Positions 53,853-62,881 of a stretch of DNA of 64,000 bases are shown in pieces (the stretch's first letter is position 1; every line of letters starts with the position of its first letter). The translations under genes and the position numbers were made by a program. The stretch is from Planctomycetota bacterium (GTDB lineage: Bacteria > Planctomycetota > Phycisphaerae > Phycisphaerales > UBA1924), in NCBI GenBank assembly GCA_018242605.1, contig JAFEBP010000008.1, positions 101,671-165,670 on the forward strand, in the 5' to 3' direction. Below the pieces are notes generated by a model. The model made no database searches and was not told the origin of the DNA. It saw only the letters and a program-made list of their open reading frames with translations.

Positions 53853-54105
53853 GGGATTGGGTGGCGGCGTGGTTCGGGCCGGTGTCGCTACAGGTTGGTT
53901 GCATCAGAGGCACCTGAAGTGGTGTGTCGTTACGCCTTATAACGAGCCGCACGCCTCGATTGCTTCCTTACGCTCCTTCATGCCCAGAGCTAGAAGCGTG
54001 CTATCGGGTTGGCGGCCTGCCCGGAATGGGTTCAGCCGCTTGCGGTATTGCACGATGGAGTTAGTACAGGTTTGTGTTCTCCATTGATATAAGGGAGCGT
54101 GCACC
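53853..54105. other. Lower-GC intergenic pocket with a 56-codon antisense frame
   Basis: The bases from about 53905 to 54090 are clearly less GC-rich than the surroundings. On the minus strand an open frame of 56 codons runs from ATG at 54107 to TAA at 53937 and reads YRKRLNPFRAGRQPD and GMKERKEAIEACGSL, which looks protein-like. It has no ribosome binding site and overlaps the start of the plus-strand exoprotein by two bases. Gene remnant is the most likely reading. Confidence 0.35.
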
Positions 54106-55335
54106 ATGGTTCGATTGATCGCGTTGGCGTGCGGGTTGCTTTTCTCACACTGCGCTGCGTTGGCTCAGTCCACATCATTTGTGTATCAGGGGCGGCTTGA
54201 GGAATCCGGCGCTCCCGTGACGGGGACGTATGACCTGCGATTCTTGCTGTATTCTGGTTCGAGCAGTGGTTTGTTGCTGGCCGGCCCATACTGCGCGGAC
54301 AACGTCAGCGTGACGGATGGTCTGTTCGCCGTCGAGGTCGGGTTGACGCTTCCGACTTCCGGTGCTGACACCTACCTGGAGATTCAGACGCGGCTGGATA
54401 CGGGCCTGACGTGCAACAATGGCACGGGGTTCATCGTGCTTGCACCGCGGGTGAAGTTGACGCCTGCGCCCAAGTCGGTCTTTGCATCGGCGGTGCCGGA
54501 GTCTTCGCCGACGATTCCCGGGGCGCTGCGGTTCAACGCGACGCTCAAGCGGTTCGAAGGGTACGACGGGGTGTTCTGGTATCCGTTCACGATGGGAACG
54601 GCGATCGCGCCGGCCAACACGCAGGACTTTACCACGGCGGGTGTTCAGGTCTTTACCGTGCCGGCGGGGGTGAATCGGTTGGGCGTTGACATCTTCGGCG
54701 CGGGCGGCGGCGGGGGCGGGCGCGGTACGGGGCTGGATGCGCCGACGACCGGGACCTGCAACTCCGGCACTCCCGGCTACGCCAGCGGCGGCGGTGGCGG
54801 CGGGGCGGGCGGCTACGGCCGGTTCTCGATCGCCGTCACGCCCGGCGAGGTCTTGGCGATTGAAGTGGGGAGCGGCGGGGGTGCGGGCGGGAATGGTGTG
54901 CCGGGCGCTTCGGGATCCATCACGCGGGTCCGCCGCGGGCTGACGGATCTTGTGACGGCGGCCGGTGCGGCAGGGGGCTCGGCGGGCACCAGCGTCAACA
55001 TGGGAGTCTCGGCGGATGGATCGTGCCTCAACCCCGGGATTCTGGGCGGGAGCCCGGGGGCCGGTGGTGCGGCGCCGACTATGAGCGGGGCGGGAACTGG
55101 GGTTTCGACCGCCGCGGGGAGTGTGGGGCAGTCGGGGTATGGACCATCGTGCTATTCATCGACGTTTCCGCCGAGCACGACTCGCTGCCCGTCGGCCGGC
55201 GGCTTCGGCGGGAATCAGGGCGGGCTGGGTGGTCCGTTGTCGACGATCGGTGCGGGCGCGGGCGGACGGGGCGGCAGCTACTCGACAGTGTCATTGGCCG
55301 GAAGCCCGGGGCGGGTGCGGTTGTTCTGGAACTGA
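54106..55335 (+). CDS. Secreted glycine-rich protein
   Basis: 409 residues from MVRLIALACG; AAGGGAG lies about 7 bases ahead. Signal peptide ends at ALAQS. Residues 22-140 form a domain that starts FVYQGRLEESGAPVTGTYDL and is found at the N-terminus of many Planctomycetota and Bacteroidota exoproteins. From about 200 on, the chain is Gly/Ser/Ala-rich (GAGGGGGGRG, SGGGGGGAGGYG) as in silk-like or adhesive tails. No dockerin or PEP-CTERM tail. It may be a surface or matrix protein. Confidence 0.8.
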   Translation: MVRLIALACGLLFSHCAALAQSTSFVYQGRLEESGAPVTGTYDLRFLLYSGSSSGLLLAGPYCADNVSVTDGLFAVEVGLTLPTSGADTYLEIQTRLDTGLTCNNGTGFIVLAPRVKLTPAPKSVFASAVPESSPTIPGALRFNATLKRFEGYDGVFWYPFTMGTAIAPANTQDFTTAGVQVFTVPAGVNRLGVDIFGAGGGGGGRGTGLDAPTTGTCNSGTPGYASGGGGGGAGGYGRFSIAVTPGEVLAIEVGSGGGAGGNGVPGASGSITRVRRGLTDLVTAAGAAGGSAGTSVNMGVSADGSCLNPGILGGSPGAGGAAPTMSGAGTGVSTAAGSVGQSGYGPSCYSSTFPPSTTRCPSAGGFGGNQGGLGGPLSTIGAGAGGRGGSYSTVSLAGSPGRVRLFWN

Positions 55336-55569
55336 GAGTGCAACGCATCGGGCTTCGGGGCCAGCTGTTCTGTGCCCGGACTTGAGCGGCCATCGGTATT
55401 CGATGAGCGTGCGCGGTGGCGCGGGCGTGCTTTGGAGCCAAGGCGTGGGCCGCACACCACGCTGGGGCTGAAGCTGCAGCCTTCAGCGGCCGGTTACCCG
55501 GAGTCGGGAGTGCCAACAATCGGCGGTGATATTCGCTGGATCGATGCGGTCTCCTGAGGAGCGTGCGTG

Positions 55570-56556
55570 ATGATGATTTCATGGACGAGCGTGGCGGTGG
55601 CGGGGTTGGGGGCGAGCGCGATGGGGCAGGCGTTCAACCTGGACTTTGGGGTGCAGGGGCGGCCGGTGCCCGGCGCGGCGTTCGGGGCGGCTTCGGGACA
55701 GTCGGGGCAGTGGATGAAAGTGTCGGGGGCCAACGGGCTGGCGCTGCGTTCGACGGGCGGGGATGTGACGAATGTGAAGTGCACGCTGAGCGGCGCCGAA
55801 GAGGGGAACTCGTGGAGCGACCCGGTGAACGGGAACACGGGCGAGTTCGCGGCGCTGATGGATGACTTCCAGATCGCGTACCTGACGGACTGCAATCGGT
55901 ACGCGTTCATCAACCTCACGCTGCGGGGGCTGTCGCGGGGGACGTACCGGGTGTTCACGTACGCGTCGCGCCCGGACCGCTTGCTGCCGATGGACACGTA
56001 CATCGCGGTGAGCGGTTCGCCGGTGGAGGGACGGATCACGCAGATGATGACGCCCAACGTGTTCGAGGAGGGGCGGACGCACACGGTGCATGACGTAACG
56101 GTGACCGGGCAGGGGAATCTGGGCATCTTCATCCAGGACGGGGCGTTCGACACGGTGCTCAACGGCGTGCAGATCGTGCCCTTGCAACTGGAGGGATGCG
56201 GCGTGGCGCTGGAGCCCCAAGACGCGGCGGCGCAGAAGGAAGACACGGTGACGTTCAGCGCGACGATCACCGGGGATGTGCGGGGCTACCAGTGGATGAA
56301 GGACGGAGCGCCGATCGGGGATGGGCGCGGCATCAGCGGGGCAACGACGGCGGCGCTCACGCTACGGGAAGTGCGGCCGAGCGACAACGGGGTGTACACG
56401 CTGCGGTACATCTGCGGCGGGACGACGATGGCGACGCGGGGAGCGACGCTGACGGTGGATGAGGGGCAGGTGTGCCCCGCGGACTTCAACGGTGATGGCG
56501 GGGTGGACGGGGCGGATGTGGAAGCGTTTTTCGCCCGGTGGGATGGGGGGTGTTGA
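55570..56556 (+). CDS. Secreted Ig-like protein with GC-type dockerin
   Basis: 328 residues; GAGGAG lies about 8 bases before the ATG at 55570. Signal peptide ends near GASAMGQA. The body has FNLDFGVQGRPVPG and VFTYASRPD, a beta-sandwich of unknown role, then an Ig-like domain (residues about 215-300; EDTVTFSATITGDVRGYQWM, LREVRPSDNGVYTLRY). It ends with only one dockerin repeat, ADFNGDGGVDGADVEAFF, and RWDGGC. One repeat is half of the usual number. Confidence 0.85.
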   Translation: MMISWTSVAVAGLGASAMGQAFNLDFGVQGRPVPGAAFGAASGQSGQWMKVSGANGLALRSTGGDVTNVKCTLSGAEEGNSWSDPVNGNTGEFAALMDDFQIAYLTDCNRYAFINLTLRGLSRGTYRVFTYASRPDRLLPMDTYIAVSGSPVEGRITQMMTPNVFEEGRTHTVHDVTVTGQGNLGIFIQDGAFDTVLNGVQIVPLQLEGCGVALEPQDAAAQKEDTVTFSATITGDVRGYQWMKDGAPIGDGRGISGATTAALTLREVRPSDNGVYTLRYICGGTTMATRGATLTVDEGQVCPADFNGDGGVDGADVEAFFARWDGGC

Positions 56557-56835
56557 GTTGGATGCCTGGGGGCATCGGTTCATACCGGAAGGCATCAGCG
56601 ATCAGGCATCGGGCATCAGGGAAAGCAAACCCCTCTGCTGCCCGGGGCGTATGGCTCCGTCGAAATATACCGCACGGTTCAATGGTCGGTGTGCTGCAGT
56701 CGCGGTAACAAGTGGACACGTGATACCCGGAGACCAGCGGCGATTGGTATCAAGCAATCAGCAATCCTGACGGCTGGCCGGATTCGCGCGTGGCACATGG
56801 CCCCGCGGGGGGCTGGGGTCGCGCCACCGGCGGAG
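56557..56835. other. Intergenic region with short ATCAG repeats
   Basis: Between convergent exoprotein genes. GCATCAGCGATCAGGCATC and later AAGCAATCAGCAATCC are simple direct repeats. No hairpin terminator or gene was found. Confidence 0.5.
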
Positions 56836-58110
56836 TCAGCAACCTCCCTGTTCCCACACGGTGAAGAACCGGTCCACATCGGCGCCGTCGATGCCGCCGT
56901 CCTGATTGACATCGGCGCAGGCCCGGCCGCCTTCCCATTCATCGAAGAATGAGCTGACATCGTTGCCGTCGGTGCCGCCATCCTGGTTGAAGTCGGCGGC
57001 GCAGGGGGGGCAGGCAACGCCGGCTTCCAAGACTGCGCGGTACGCCTCCTGATTGCCGTTGCGGATGCCGAATCCGACGATGACGTTGCCGTCGGGGGTG
57101 ATCGCGGCGGCCTGGCTGAGCAGTGTCCAACCGCTGTCGGCGGGGTTGACGTTGTGTTCGAGGAGGACATCCCAGAGTCGGCGCATGCCGGTGGCCTGGG
57201 TCCAGTAGAAGGCTTCCTGCCCGGCGGCGGTGTTGCCGTAGCCGACGACGACGCTGCCGTCGCCGCTGACCCCAATGGCACCGGAACTCTGGACTCCGCC
57301 GGGGAGGTCGTCGAGGGACACCAGGCCCCCGGCCTGGGTCCATCGGTACGCGAGAACGACGTTGACGCCGGTGCCGGAGCCGACGATGGTGCGTCCATCT
57401 TCGCTGGTGGCGAAGGCCACGCTGGAGAAGCCGCCGCCGGGGACGTCGCCGAGTCCGACCGGGGCGGACGCGCCGACCCATCGGCACGCCTCGGTCCCCG
57501 GGGTCGAGACCGAGGAGACGCCCAGGCCGACGATGGTCGAGGTGTCGCCGCTGATGGCGAGCGCCTCACTCTGGAAGGCGCTGCCGGCAAGGTCGCCGAG
57601 GGGGACCAGGCCGGTGGCCTGCGTCCAGCGGAACGCTTCCTGGCCGTTGGTGGATACGCCGCGGCCGACGATGATCGAGCCATCGCGGCTGACAGCGCGG
57701 GCGACGCTGATGGTCGAGCCGCCGGGGAAGTCGCCGAGGCTGACCATGCCTTCGCCGGCGGTCCAGCGGAAGGCGCCCGAGCCGGTGGCGGTGGTTCCCT
57801 GGCCGACGATGACGGAACCATCGGCGCTGACGCCGCGGGCCATGCTGGTGAAGGCACCGCCGGGTAGGTCGCCCAATCCGACCATTCCGTCCGCGGCGGT
57901 CCAGCGGAAGGCCTGGATGCCGTTGAGGGAGTTACTCTGACCGACGACGGTGGCGCCATCGGCGCTGACGGCGATCGCGAAGCTCTGGAAGGTGCCGTCG
58001 GGGAGGTCGCCCAAGGCCTGGAGCGTGCCATCGGCGAGGGCGGGGCCGCAGGTACAAAGGCCGGCGAGAAGGGCGCAGCGGGAAGCGGTGGTGGAACGGA
58101 TCAAACGCAT
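56836..58110 (-). CDS. HAF-repeat exoprotein 2 with GC-type dockerin
   Basis: 424 residues. Signal peptide ends near GPALADG. About eight HAF repeats, well kept (GLGDLPGGAFTSMARGVS, SLGDFPGGSTISVARAVS, EAFRWTQATG), then two dockerin repeats (ADFNQDGGTDGNDVSSFF, DVNQDGGIDGADVDRFF) and EQGGC. It is the close relative of the gene at 49.0-50.3 kb in length, order and tail. A fragment of the same family survives near 60.8 kb. Confidence 0.88.
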   Translation of the reverse strand: MRLIRSTTASRCALLAGLCTCGPALADGTLQALGDLPDGTFQSFAIAVSADGATVVGQSNSLNGIQAFRWTAADGMVGLGDLPGGAFTSMARGVSADGSVIVGQGTTATGSGAFRWTAGEGMVSLGDFPGGSTISVARAVSRDGSIIVGRGVSTNGQEAFRWTQATGLVPLGDLAGSAFQSEALAISGDTSTIVGLGVSSVSTPGTEACRWVGASAPVGLGDVPGGGFSSVAFATSEDGRTIVGSGTGVNVVLAYRWTQAGGLVSLDDLPGGVQSSGAIGVSGDGSVVVGYGNTAAGQEAFYWTQATGMRRLWDVLLEHNVNPADSGWTLLSQAAAITPDGNVIVGFGIRNGNQEAYRAVLEAGVACPPCAADFNQDGGTDGNDVSSFFDEWEGGRACADVNQDGGIDGADVDRFFTVWEQGGC

Positions 58111-58195
58111 CGAATCTCTCCTCTGGGGTCGGACGGGAAGGCATCGGGGAAGCAGAACTCAATGATGTCGTGGCAGAGTCGTAGTTTTATGCTCG

Positions 58196-58240
58196 GTTGA
58201 AGGGGCGGGGTGCGATGGATTTCTGGCGGGGGGTGCGACG
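58196..58240. repeat. Single degenerate monomer of the GATGAAGTTTTGGTG repeat
   Basis: GGGGCGGGGTGCGATGGATTTC followed by TGGCGGGGGGTGCG resembles the end of a B unit plus the core motif. It stands alone, between HAF protein 2 and the Ig-like gene. Confidence 0.4.
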
Positions 58241-58275
58241 CCTCGGCATGCCACACTGGAACTTCTGCGCGCGAT

Positions 58276-59529
58276 TCAGCATGCGCCTGATTCCCAGGCG
58301 CCAAAGAATGTGTCGAGGTCGGCGCCGTCGACGCCGCCGTCGCTGTTCACATCGGCGTCGCAGTTGCCGATGTCCCACGCGGTGAAGAACGAGTTGACAT
58401 CGCCGCCGTCGATACCGCCGTCCTGGTTGAAATCGGCGGGGCAGGTGAGGCAGGCGCAGACCGTGAGTGACGCGGCGTCGCTGATCACATCGCCGTAGCC
58501 GTTCTGTAACACGCAGCGGAAGCGGCGATCGAGGCCTGATTGAAAACTCCCTACCGGATGGAGGATCAGGTGAGGCGTGTGCGTGCCGGCGGCGGTGAAG
58601 CCGTAGCTCGCGGCGCCATCGGGCAGATCGCTCCAGGTGGGGCTTCCGACGCCCTGGTATTGCCAGCGGTAACTCGGTGGCCCGGCACCGGCGGCCGTGA
58701 CGGTGAACTCGGCGTCCGAGGCGGAGCAGATCTGAAGATCGGATGGTTGAGACGAAAAGGTGGCGGCGGCGCCGGGCAGGACTTGCCAAGTCATGCCGTA
58801 GTTCTCCCTGACGGTGGCTCGGCCGCCGTGCTGCGCGGCGGCGAGGCCGTCGCATTGGATGTCGATGGTGTAATCGACGAACGGCAACAGACGCACCGCG
58901 GTCCCGAACTGCGGCCAGTATTCGTGGAAGTTGTCGGCTCCGGACGGACGGAAGGAGCGTTGCATCAGCAGGCCGGGGCCGGAGAAGGTCGCCCGGCATT
59001 CGCAGGAGAGGATGCTGACGACGGAGGGTGACTCATTCAAGCCCGCGGCCGCGGACCAGGCCGAGGCGCTGCGATCGCTCTGGTAGAGCACCGTCTCGGT
59101 TTCGACGTGAAAGACGACGCGAGTTCGTGTGGACGTGGTTGCCTGTGCATCGCCGAAGACGTACTGGTTGTTGACGAGGGCGCTGGTCGAGGTCGCCTCA
59201 ACGCCCGTGAGCGCGGTGGTCGAGAAGAAACCGCCGGACACGCCGCCGGTGCCGGAAGAGGTGGCGATCGCGGTTGACGTCGTTGCGGGCGGGTTACCGG
59301 TGTAGCCGTATGCGGATGCGCCGCTGGAGCCGCCGAGGGGGAAGCCTGTCAGATTGAGTGAATGCGGGAGGGATTCGCTTTGCGTTGTCGCGTTGCCGAA
59401 GCCGGTAATGGAGGCATCCGTGACGACGATGTCGGCTGCTGCGGCGCGGTGCGCCGCGACGCAGGAGAGCGCCAGGCAGAGCGCGGGGAACGGGGCCGGT
59501 CCTGAACGAGTGCGCGATGAACTGTTCAT
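58276..59529 (-). CDS. Secreted Ig-like protein with GC-type dockerin
   Basis: 417 residues. Signal peptide ends near RAAAAD. The first 240 residues are Ser/Thr-rich beta sequence (GFFSTTALTGVEATSTS). An Ig-like domain follows (about 255-350; ASDAEFTVTAAGAGPPSYRW, RFRCVLQNGYGDVISDAASL). Two dockerin repeats (ADFNQDGGIDGGDVNSFF, DVNSDGGVDGADLDTFF) end in ESGAC, so the final Gly-Gly-Cys is Gly-Ala-Cys here. Confidence 0.85.
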   Translation of the reverse strand: MNSSSRTRSGPAPFPALCLALSCVAAHRAAAADIVVTDASITGFGNATTQSESLPHSLNLTGFPLGGSSGASAYGYTGNPPATTSTAIATSSGTGGVSGGFFSTTALTGVEATSTSALVNNQYVFGDAQATTSTRTRVVFHVETETVLYQSDRSASAWSAAAGLNESPSVVSILSCECRATFSGPGLLMQRSFRPSGADNFHEYWPQFGTAVRLLPFVDYTIDIQCDGLAAAQHGGRATVRENYGMTWQVLPGAAATFSSQPSDLQICSASDAEFTVTAAGAGPPSYRWQYQGVGSPTWSDLPDGAASYGFTAAGTHTPHLILHPVGSFQSGLDRRFRCVLQNGYGDVISDAASLTVCACLTCPADFNQDGGIDGGDVNSFFTAWDIGNCDADVNSDGGVDGADLDTFFGAWESGAC

Positions 59530-59685
59530 ACGGCGGGCAGGTTATGCCCAGATCAGGGGAGTGGAGTGATGTCGGAAGGCCTCCGATAAGGGCAAGAGAT
59601 TTCTTGGGGCTGCGGGTGGCAGCGGGATCATCGAATGATGGCAATCGGACGGGCCCCGCCAGAGATGGAAGCATCGCGCCGGTGG

Positions 59686-59715
59686 TTCAGAATTGAGTGG
59701 TTCAGAATTGAATAG
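59686..59715. repeat. 13-mer direct repeat next to the SUKH-like gene end
   Basis: GGTTCAGAATTGA occurs twice, at 59686 and 59699, back to back. The second copy reaches the stop codon of the SUKH-like gene. Probably a small duplication. Confidence 0.6.
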
Positions 59716-60172
59716 ATTCCCACACATACTCGATGACCGAGTTCCACTGCCGCGCGATGTGCGAGTCTTCGTGATTGATGAACAACACGCTCGCATCCGC
59801 GGGCATGGCGGGGTCTTCGCAATCGAAGGCGAAGATGTTCCCGAAATCATCACTGCCGAACTCGAGGCACTTGGCCCGACCGCCTGTGACCTCTTCGGGC
59901 AGGTAGGGCCCTCCTGGTCGCGACCATTCGGCCAAGAGCCGATCGGGCAACGCCAAGTTGCAGACGACCTCTTCTTCACCTCCGAGATCGCGGAACAACA
60001 TGTTCTCATACAAGTAGTCCAGAAGTTCGAGCCACGCCGCGGGGATGACGACACCGGTTGACTTTGCGACCTTTCGGAGTTCGGCGGAGGACATCCACAA
60101 GTCCTCGGGCACTTGGTCCTCCATGCCTGCTTTGTACTTCTTTGCGGCGGCTTTGCACTGTTCCAAGTTCAT
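59702..60172 (-). CDS. SUKH/SMI1-KNR4-like soluble protein
   Basis: 156 residues. The blocks IPAAWLELLDYLYEN, GSDDFGNIFAFDCEDP and VLFINHEDSHIARQWNSVIE show the strand-helix pattern and the Gly-Asp-Phe/Gly-Asn core of the SUKH superfamily, whose bacterial members are often immunity proteins against toxins. No toxin gene is adjacent, so an orphan immunity gene or a different role is possible. The assignment rests on pattern only. Confidence 0.55.
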   Translation of the reverse strand: MNLEQCKAAAKKYKAGMEDQVPEDLWMSSAELRKVAKSTGVVIPAAWLELLDYLYENMLFRDLGGEEEVVCNLALPDRLLAEWSRPGGPYLPEEVTGGRAKCLEFGSDDFGNIFAFDCEDPAMPADASVLFINHEDSHIARQWNSVIEYVWESIQF

Positions 60173-60249
60173 TTGAGTGTTCTCAGGGTGTGTGCGGCGT
60201 GATCATGCTGCGATAGGACGGTGATGGGACCTGCGGTCGCGTGCACTCG

Positions 60250-60609
60250 TCAGGCGCTCACGGCGATTTTGAATCCGCCGCAGGCCATGCGTCGCACGTC
60301 GAAGGGCATGTTCTTGGGGTCGCACATCGCGGCGATGCGGGGGTCTTTCATGACTTTCGCGGTGACGCGGTTGCGGTGGGCTTTGTTCTCGTAGACGATC
60401 CAGGAGAAGAGGACAGTTTCGCCGGGCTTGCAACGGGCCATCTTGGGGAAGGGGAGCGCGAAGGAGGAGGCGAGGTCATCGCCCGCGCATTCGCGGTATT
60501 CCAGAGCGCCCAGCTCCTTCCAGATTTTGGCGGACTTGCGGGCCAGGCGCCAGTAGGCGGGGAGGTTCTTCTTCTTGATCGGGAGGACGAAGCCGTCGAT
60601 GTATGCCAT
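60250..60609 (-). CDS. DUF1428 protein, copy 1
   Basis: 119 residues, start MAYIDGFVLPIKKKN with AAAGGAG about 6 bases ahead. Blocks WRLARKSAKIWKELGALEYRE, DLASSFALPFPKM, VLFSWIVYENKAHRNRVTAK and MPFDVRRMACGGFK are the DUF1428 (YbaA-like) ferredoxin-fold-like family of unknown function. It is nearly identical to copy 2 at 62.5 kb, three amino-acid differences. Confidence 0.9.
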   Translation of the reverse strand: MAYIDGFVLPIKKKNLPAYWRLARKSAKIWKELGALEYRECAGDDLASSFALPFPKMARCKPGETVLFSWIVYENKAHRNRVTAKVMKDPRIAAMCDPKNMPFDVRRMACGGFKIAVSA

Positions 60610-60728
60610 GGGGAGCTCCTTTGGGTGCCGTGCGAGTGCCGGCAACATTATGACATGAGGTTGCGGTCAGGCACTGGGCACGCGGCTGCGTTGTTGCGTG
60701 ACTGTTACGGCCGGCCCCGCTCGATCTG

Positions 60729-60845
60729 GCGGATGAGGAGTTCGCCGCGTACGCGGGCGACGTTGATGGTCGAGCCGTCGGGGAAGTCGTCCCGGCCGAC
60801 CGCGCCTTCGGCGGAGGCCCAGCGGTCGGCCTGGGTGCAGTCGGG
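60729..60845 (-). pseudogene. Remnant of a HAF-repeat gene
   Basis: Thirty-odd codons read DRWASAEGAVG, DDFPDGSTINVAR, which line up with FRWTAGEGMVS, GDFPGGSTISVAR of HAF protein 2 (about 57.7 kb). The nucleotides also line up closely there. No start, signal peptide or dockerin survives around it, so it is a decayed fragment. Confidence 0.75.
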
Positions 60846-60934
60846 GAGGGATGCGCCTGCGGGCTTCCGCGCCCGCGCTGACTGGGCGGGCTGCCCGAAT
60901 GCGATATACTGCGATTCACACCGGAGACGACCGC

Positions 60935-62377
60935 ATGAGCAGCGAAGCATCCCTACAGAGCGCGAAGGTTCCGACACTTGAAAAGGTCGCGTTCGGGGTC
61001 GGCATGCTGGGGAACCAGATGTTCCCCGCCGCGCTGGGGATCTTCATGGTGGTGCTGGTCCGAGGCCTGGGCATGGACCCGGTGATGTGGGGGATTCTGT
61101 TCTTCGTGCCGCGGCTGTGGGATGCGCTCATCGATCCGGTGATGGGGTTCATCTCCGACAACACCAAGTCTCGCTGGGGGCGTCGGCGGCCGTACATCCT
61201 GGTGGGGGCGGTGGTCGCGGGGCTGGCGTACATCTTCATGTGGCAACTGAGCCCGCAGAACAGCCATGCGTACAACTTCACCTACTTCCTGATTCTGTCG
61301 CTGGTGTTCTACTTTGGGCTGACCATCTTCGCGGCGCCGTACGTTGCGATGGGCTACGAGATGAGCGACGACTTCCACGAGCGGACCCAGCTGATGGCGG
61401 TGGCGCAGTGGATCGGGCAGTGGGCGTGGGTGATCGTTCCGTGGTTCTGGGTGATCATCTACAACAAGGAGATTTACCCTGACGCGGTCGCCGGGGCGCG
61501 CAACCTGGCGGTCTGGGTGGGGCTGGGGTGCATGGTGCTGGCGATGATCCCGGGATTGCTCTGCAGGACGCGGCCCGTTGATCCGGCCACGCTCGAGGAA
61601 CTGTCGGCCAGGAACATCAAGAAGAACACCGCCAGCCTGATCAAGGGGTTCGGCCAGACACTGCGGCTCAGACCGTTCCGTCAGGTCTGCATCGCGACCT
61701 TCTTCGTGTTCAACGCGTTCAACACGGTCGCGGGCATGTCGTGGTTCATCATCGTGTATTACATGAACCACGGGGACACGGGCGCGGCGGGGACGTGGCC
61801 GACCTGGTTCGGCACGGCGAGCGCCCTGACGACCTGCTTCCTGGTGATCCCGGTCGTGACGCTGCTGTCGCGGCGGTTTGGGAAGAAGGCGGCGTTCCTG
61901 ATCTCGCAGGGGATCTCGATCGCGGGATACTTGTGCTTCTGGTGGTGCTTCAACCCGGCGCATCCGTGGCTGATGTTCCTGCCGCTGCCGCTGTTCGCCT
62001 TCGGGATCGGCGGTCTGTTCACGATCATGATGTCGATGACGGCGGACATCTGCGATCTCGACGAGTTGACCACGGGGGCGCGGCGCGAGGGGGTGTTCGG
62101 GGCGGTGTACTGGTGGATGGTGAAGTTCGGCTTCGCGATCGCGGGTCTGGGCGGGGGGCTGATCATGAAGGGGGTCGGGTTCGATGAGTCGGTGGCGGTG
62201 CAGACGCCCGGAGCGCTCACGGGCCTGCGGATCGCGTACATCGTGGTGCCGATCATCGGGACGGCGATCGCCATGGCGTTCATGTGGCGGTATGACCTGG
62301 ACGAGGCGCGGAGCCGCGATATTCGCGAGCAGATCGGCGCGAGGAAGCGGTCGGCGGGGGTTGGCGCCCCCGCCTGA
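60935..62377 (+). CDS. Sugar:cation symporter of the GPH family (MFS fold)
   Basis: 480 residues from MSSEASLQSAKVP. Twelve hydrophobic segments. The cytoplasmic loop after helix 2 has DALIDPVMGFISDNTKSRWG followed by RRRPYILVGA, diagnostic for glycoside-pentoside-hexuronide symporters; GARREGVFGAVYWWMVKFG near the end fits too. It imports a sugar or glycoside with a cation, and could serve products of the alpha-galactosidase or other exo-enzymes, though these are not adjacent. It lies between the two DUF1428 copies. Confidence 0.93.
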   Translation: MSSEASLQSAKVPTLEKVAFGVGMLGNQMFPAALGIFMVVLVRGLGMDPVMWGILFFVPRLWDALIDPVMGFISDNTKSRWGRRRPYILVGAVVAGLAYIFMWQLSPQNSHAYNFTYFLILSLVFYFGLTIFAAPYVAMGYEMSDDFHERTQLMAVAQWIGQWAWVIVPWFWVIIYNKEIYPDAVAGARNLAVWVGLGCMVLAMIPGLLCRTRPVDPATLEELSARNIKKNTASLIKGFGQTLRLRPFRQVCIATFFVFNAFNTVAGMSWFIIVYYMNHGDTGAAGTWPTWFGTASALTTCFLVIPVVTLLSRRFGKKAAFLISQGISIAGYLCFWWCFNPAHPWLMFLPLPLFAFGIGGLFTIMMSMTADICDLDELTTGARREGVFGAVYWWMVKFGFAIAGLGGGLIMKGVGFDESVAVQTPGALTGLRIAYIVVPIIGTAIAMAFMWRYDLDEARSRDIREQIGARKRSAGVGAPA

Positions 62378-62465
62378 CGACTCTGGTCGGGGCTGGCGAA
62401 ATCCGGGTGGTGCGCGGCGGTCCGTTCAGCTGCGTCCCGGAGTCGTTCGGGGCCAGGACTTCGGA

Positions 62466-62825
62466 TCAGGCGCTCACGGCGATTTTGAATCCGCCGCAGG
62501 CCATGCGTCGCACGTCGAAGGGCATGTTGTTGGGGTCGCACATCGCCGCGATGCGGGGGTCTTTCATGACTTTCGCGGTGACGCGGTTGCGGTGGGCTTT
62601 GTTCTTGTAGACGATCCAGGAGAAGAGGACGGTTTCGCCGGGCTTGCAACGGGCCATCTTGGGGAAGGGGAGCGCGAACGAGGAGGCGAGGTCATCGCCC
62701 TCGCATTCGCGGTATTCCAGAGCGCCCAGTTCCTTCCAGATTTTGGCGGACTTGCGGGCCAGGCGCCAGTAGGCCGGGAGGTTCTTCTTCTTGATCGGGA
62801 GGACGAAGCCGTCGATGTATGCCAT
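62466..62825 (-). CDS. DUF1428 protein, copy 2
   Basis: 119 residues, differing from copy 1 only at Glu for Ala (ECEGDD), Lys for Glu (YKNKAH) and Asn for Lys (CDPNNM). The same AAAGGAGCTCCCC precedes the start. By eye about 8 base changes separate the two copies over some 385 bp, starting at the shared GGCACCCAAAGGAG leader and ending just past the stop. Role unknown. Confidence 0.9.
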   Translation of the reverse strand: MAYIDGFVLPIKKKNLPAYWRLARKSAKIWKELGALEYRECEGDDLASSFALPFPKMARCKPGETVLFSWIVYKNKAHRNRVTAKVMKDPRIAAMCDPNNMPFDVRRMACGGFKIAVSA

Positions 62826-62881
62826 GGGGAGCTCCTTTGGGTGCCGGGCGAGGATATGAAGGGGGGGTGGGGGGCGGCACA

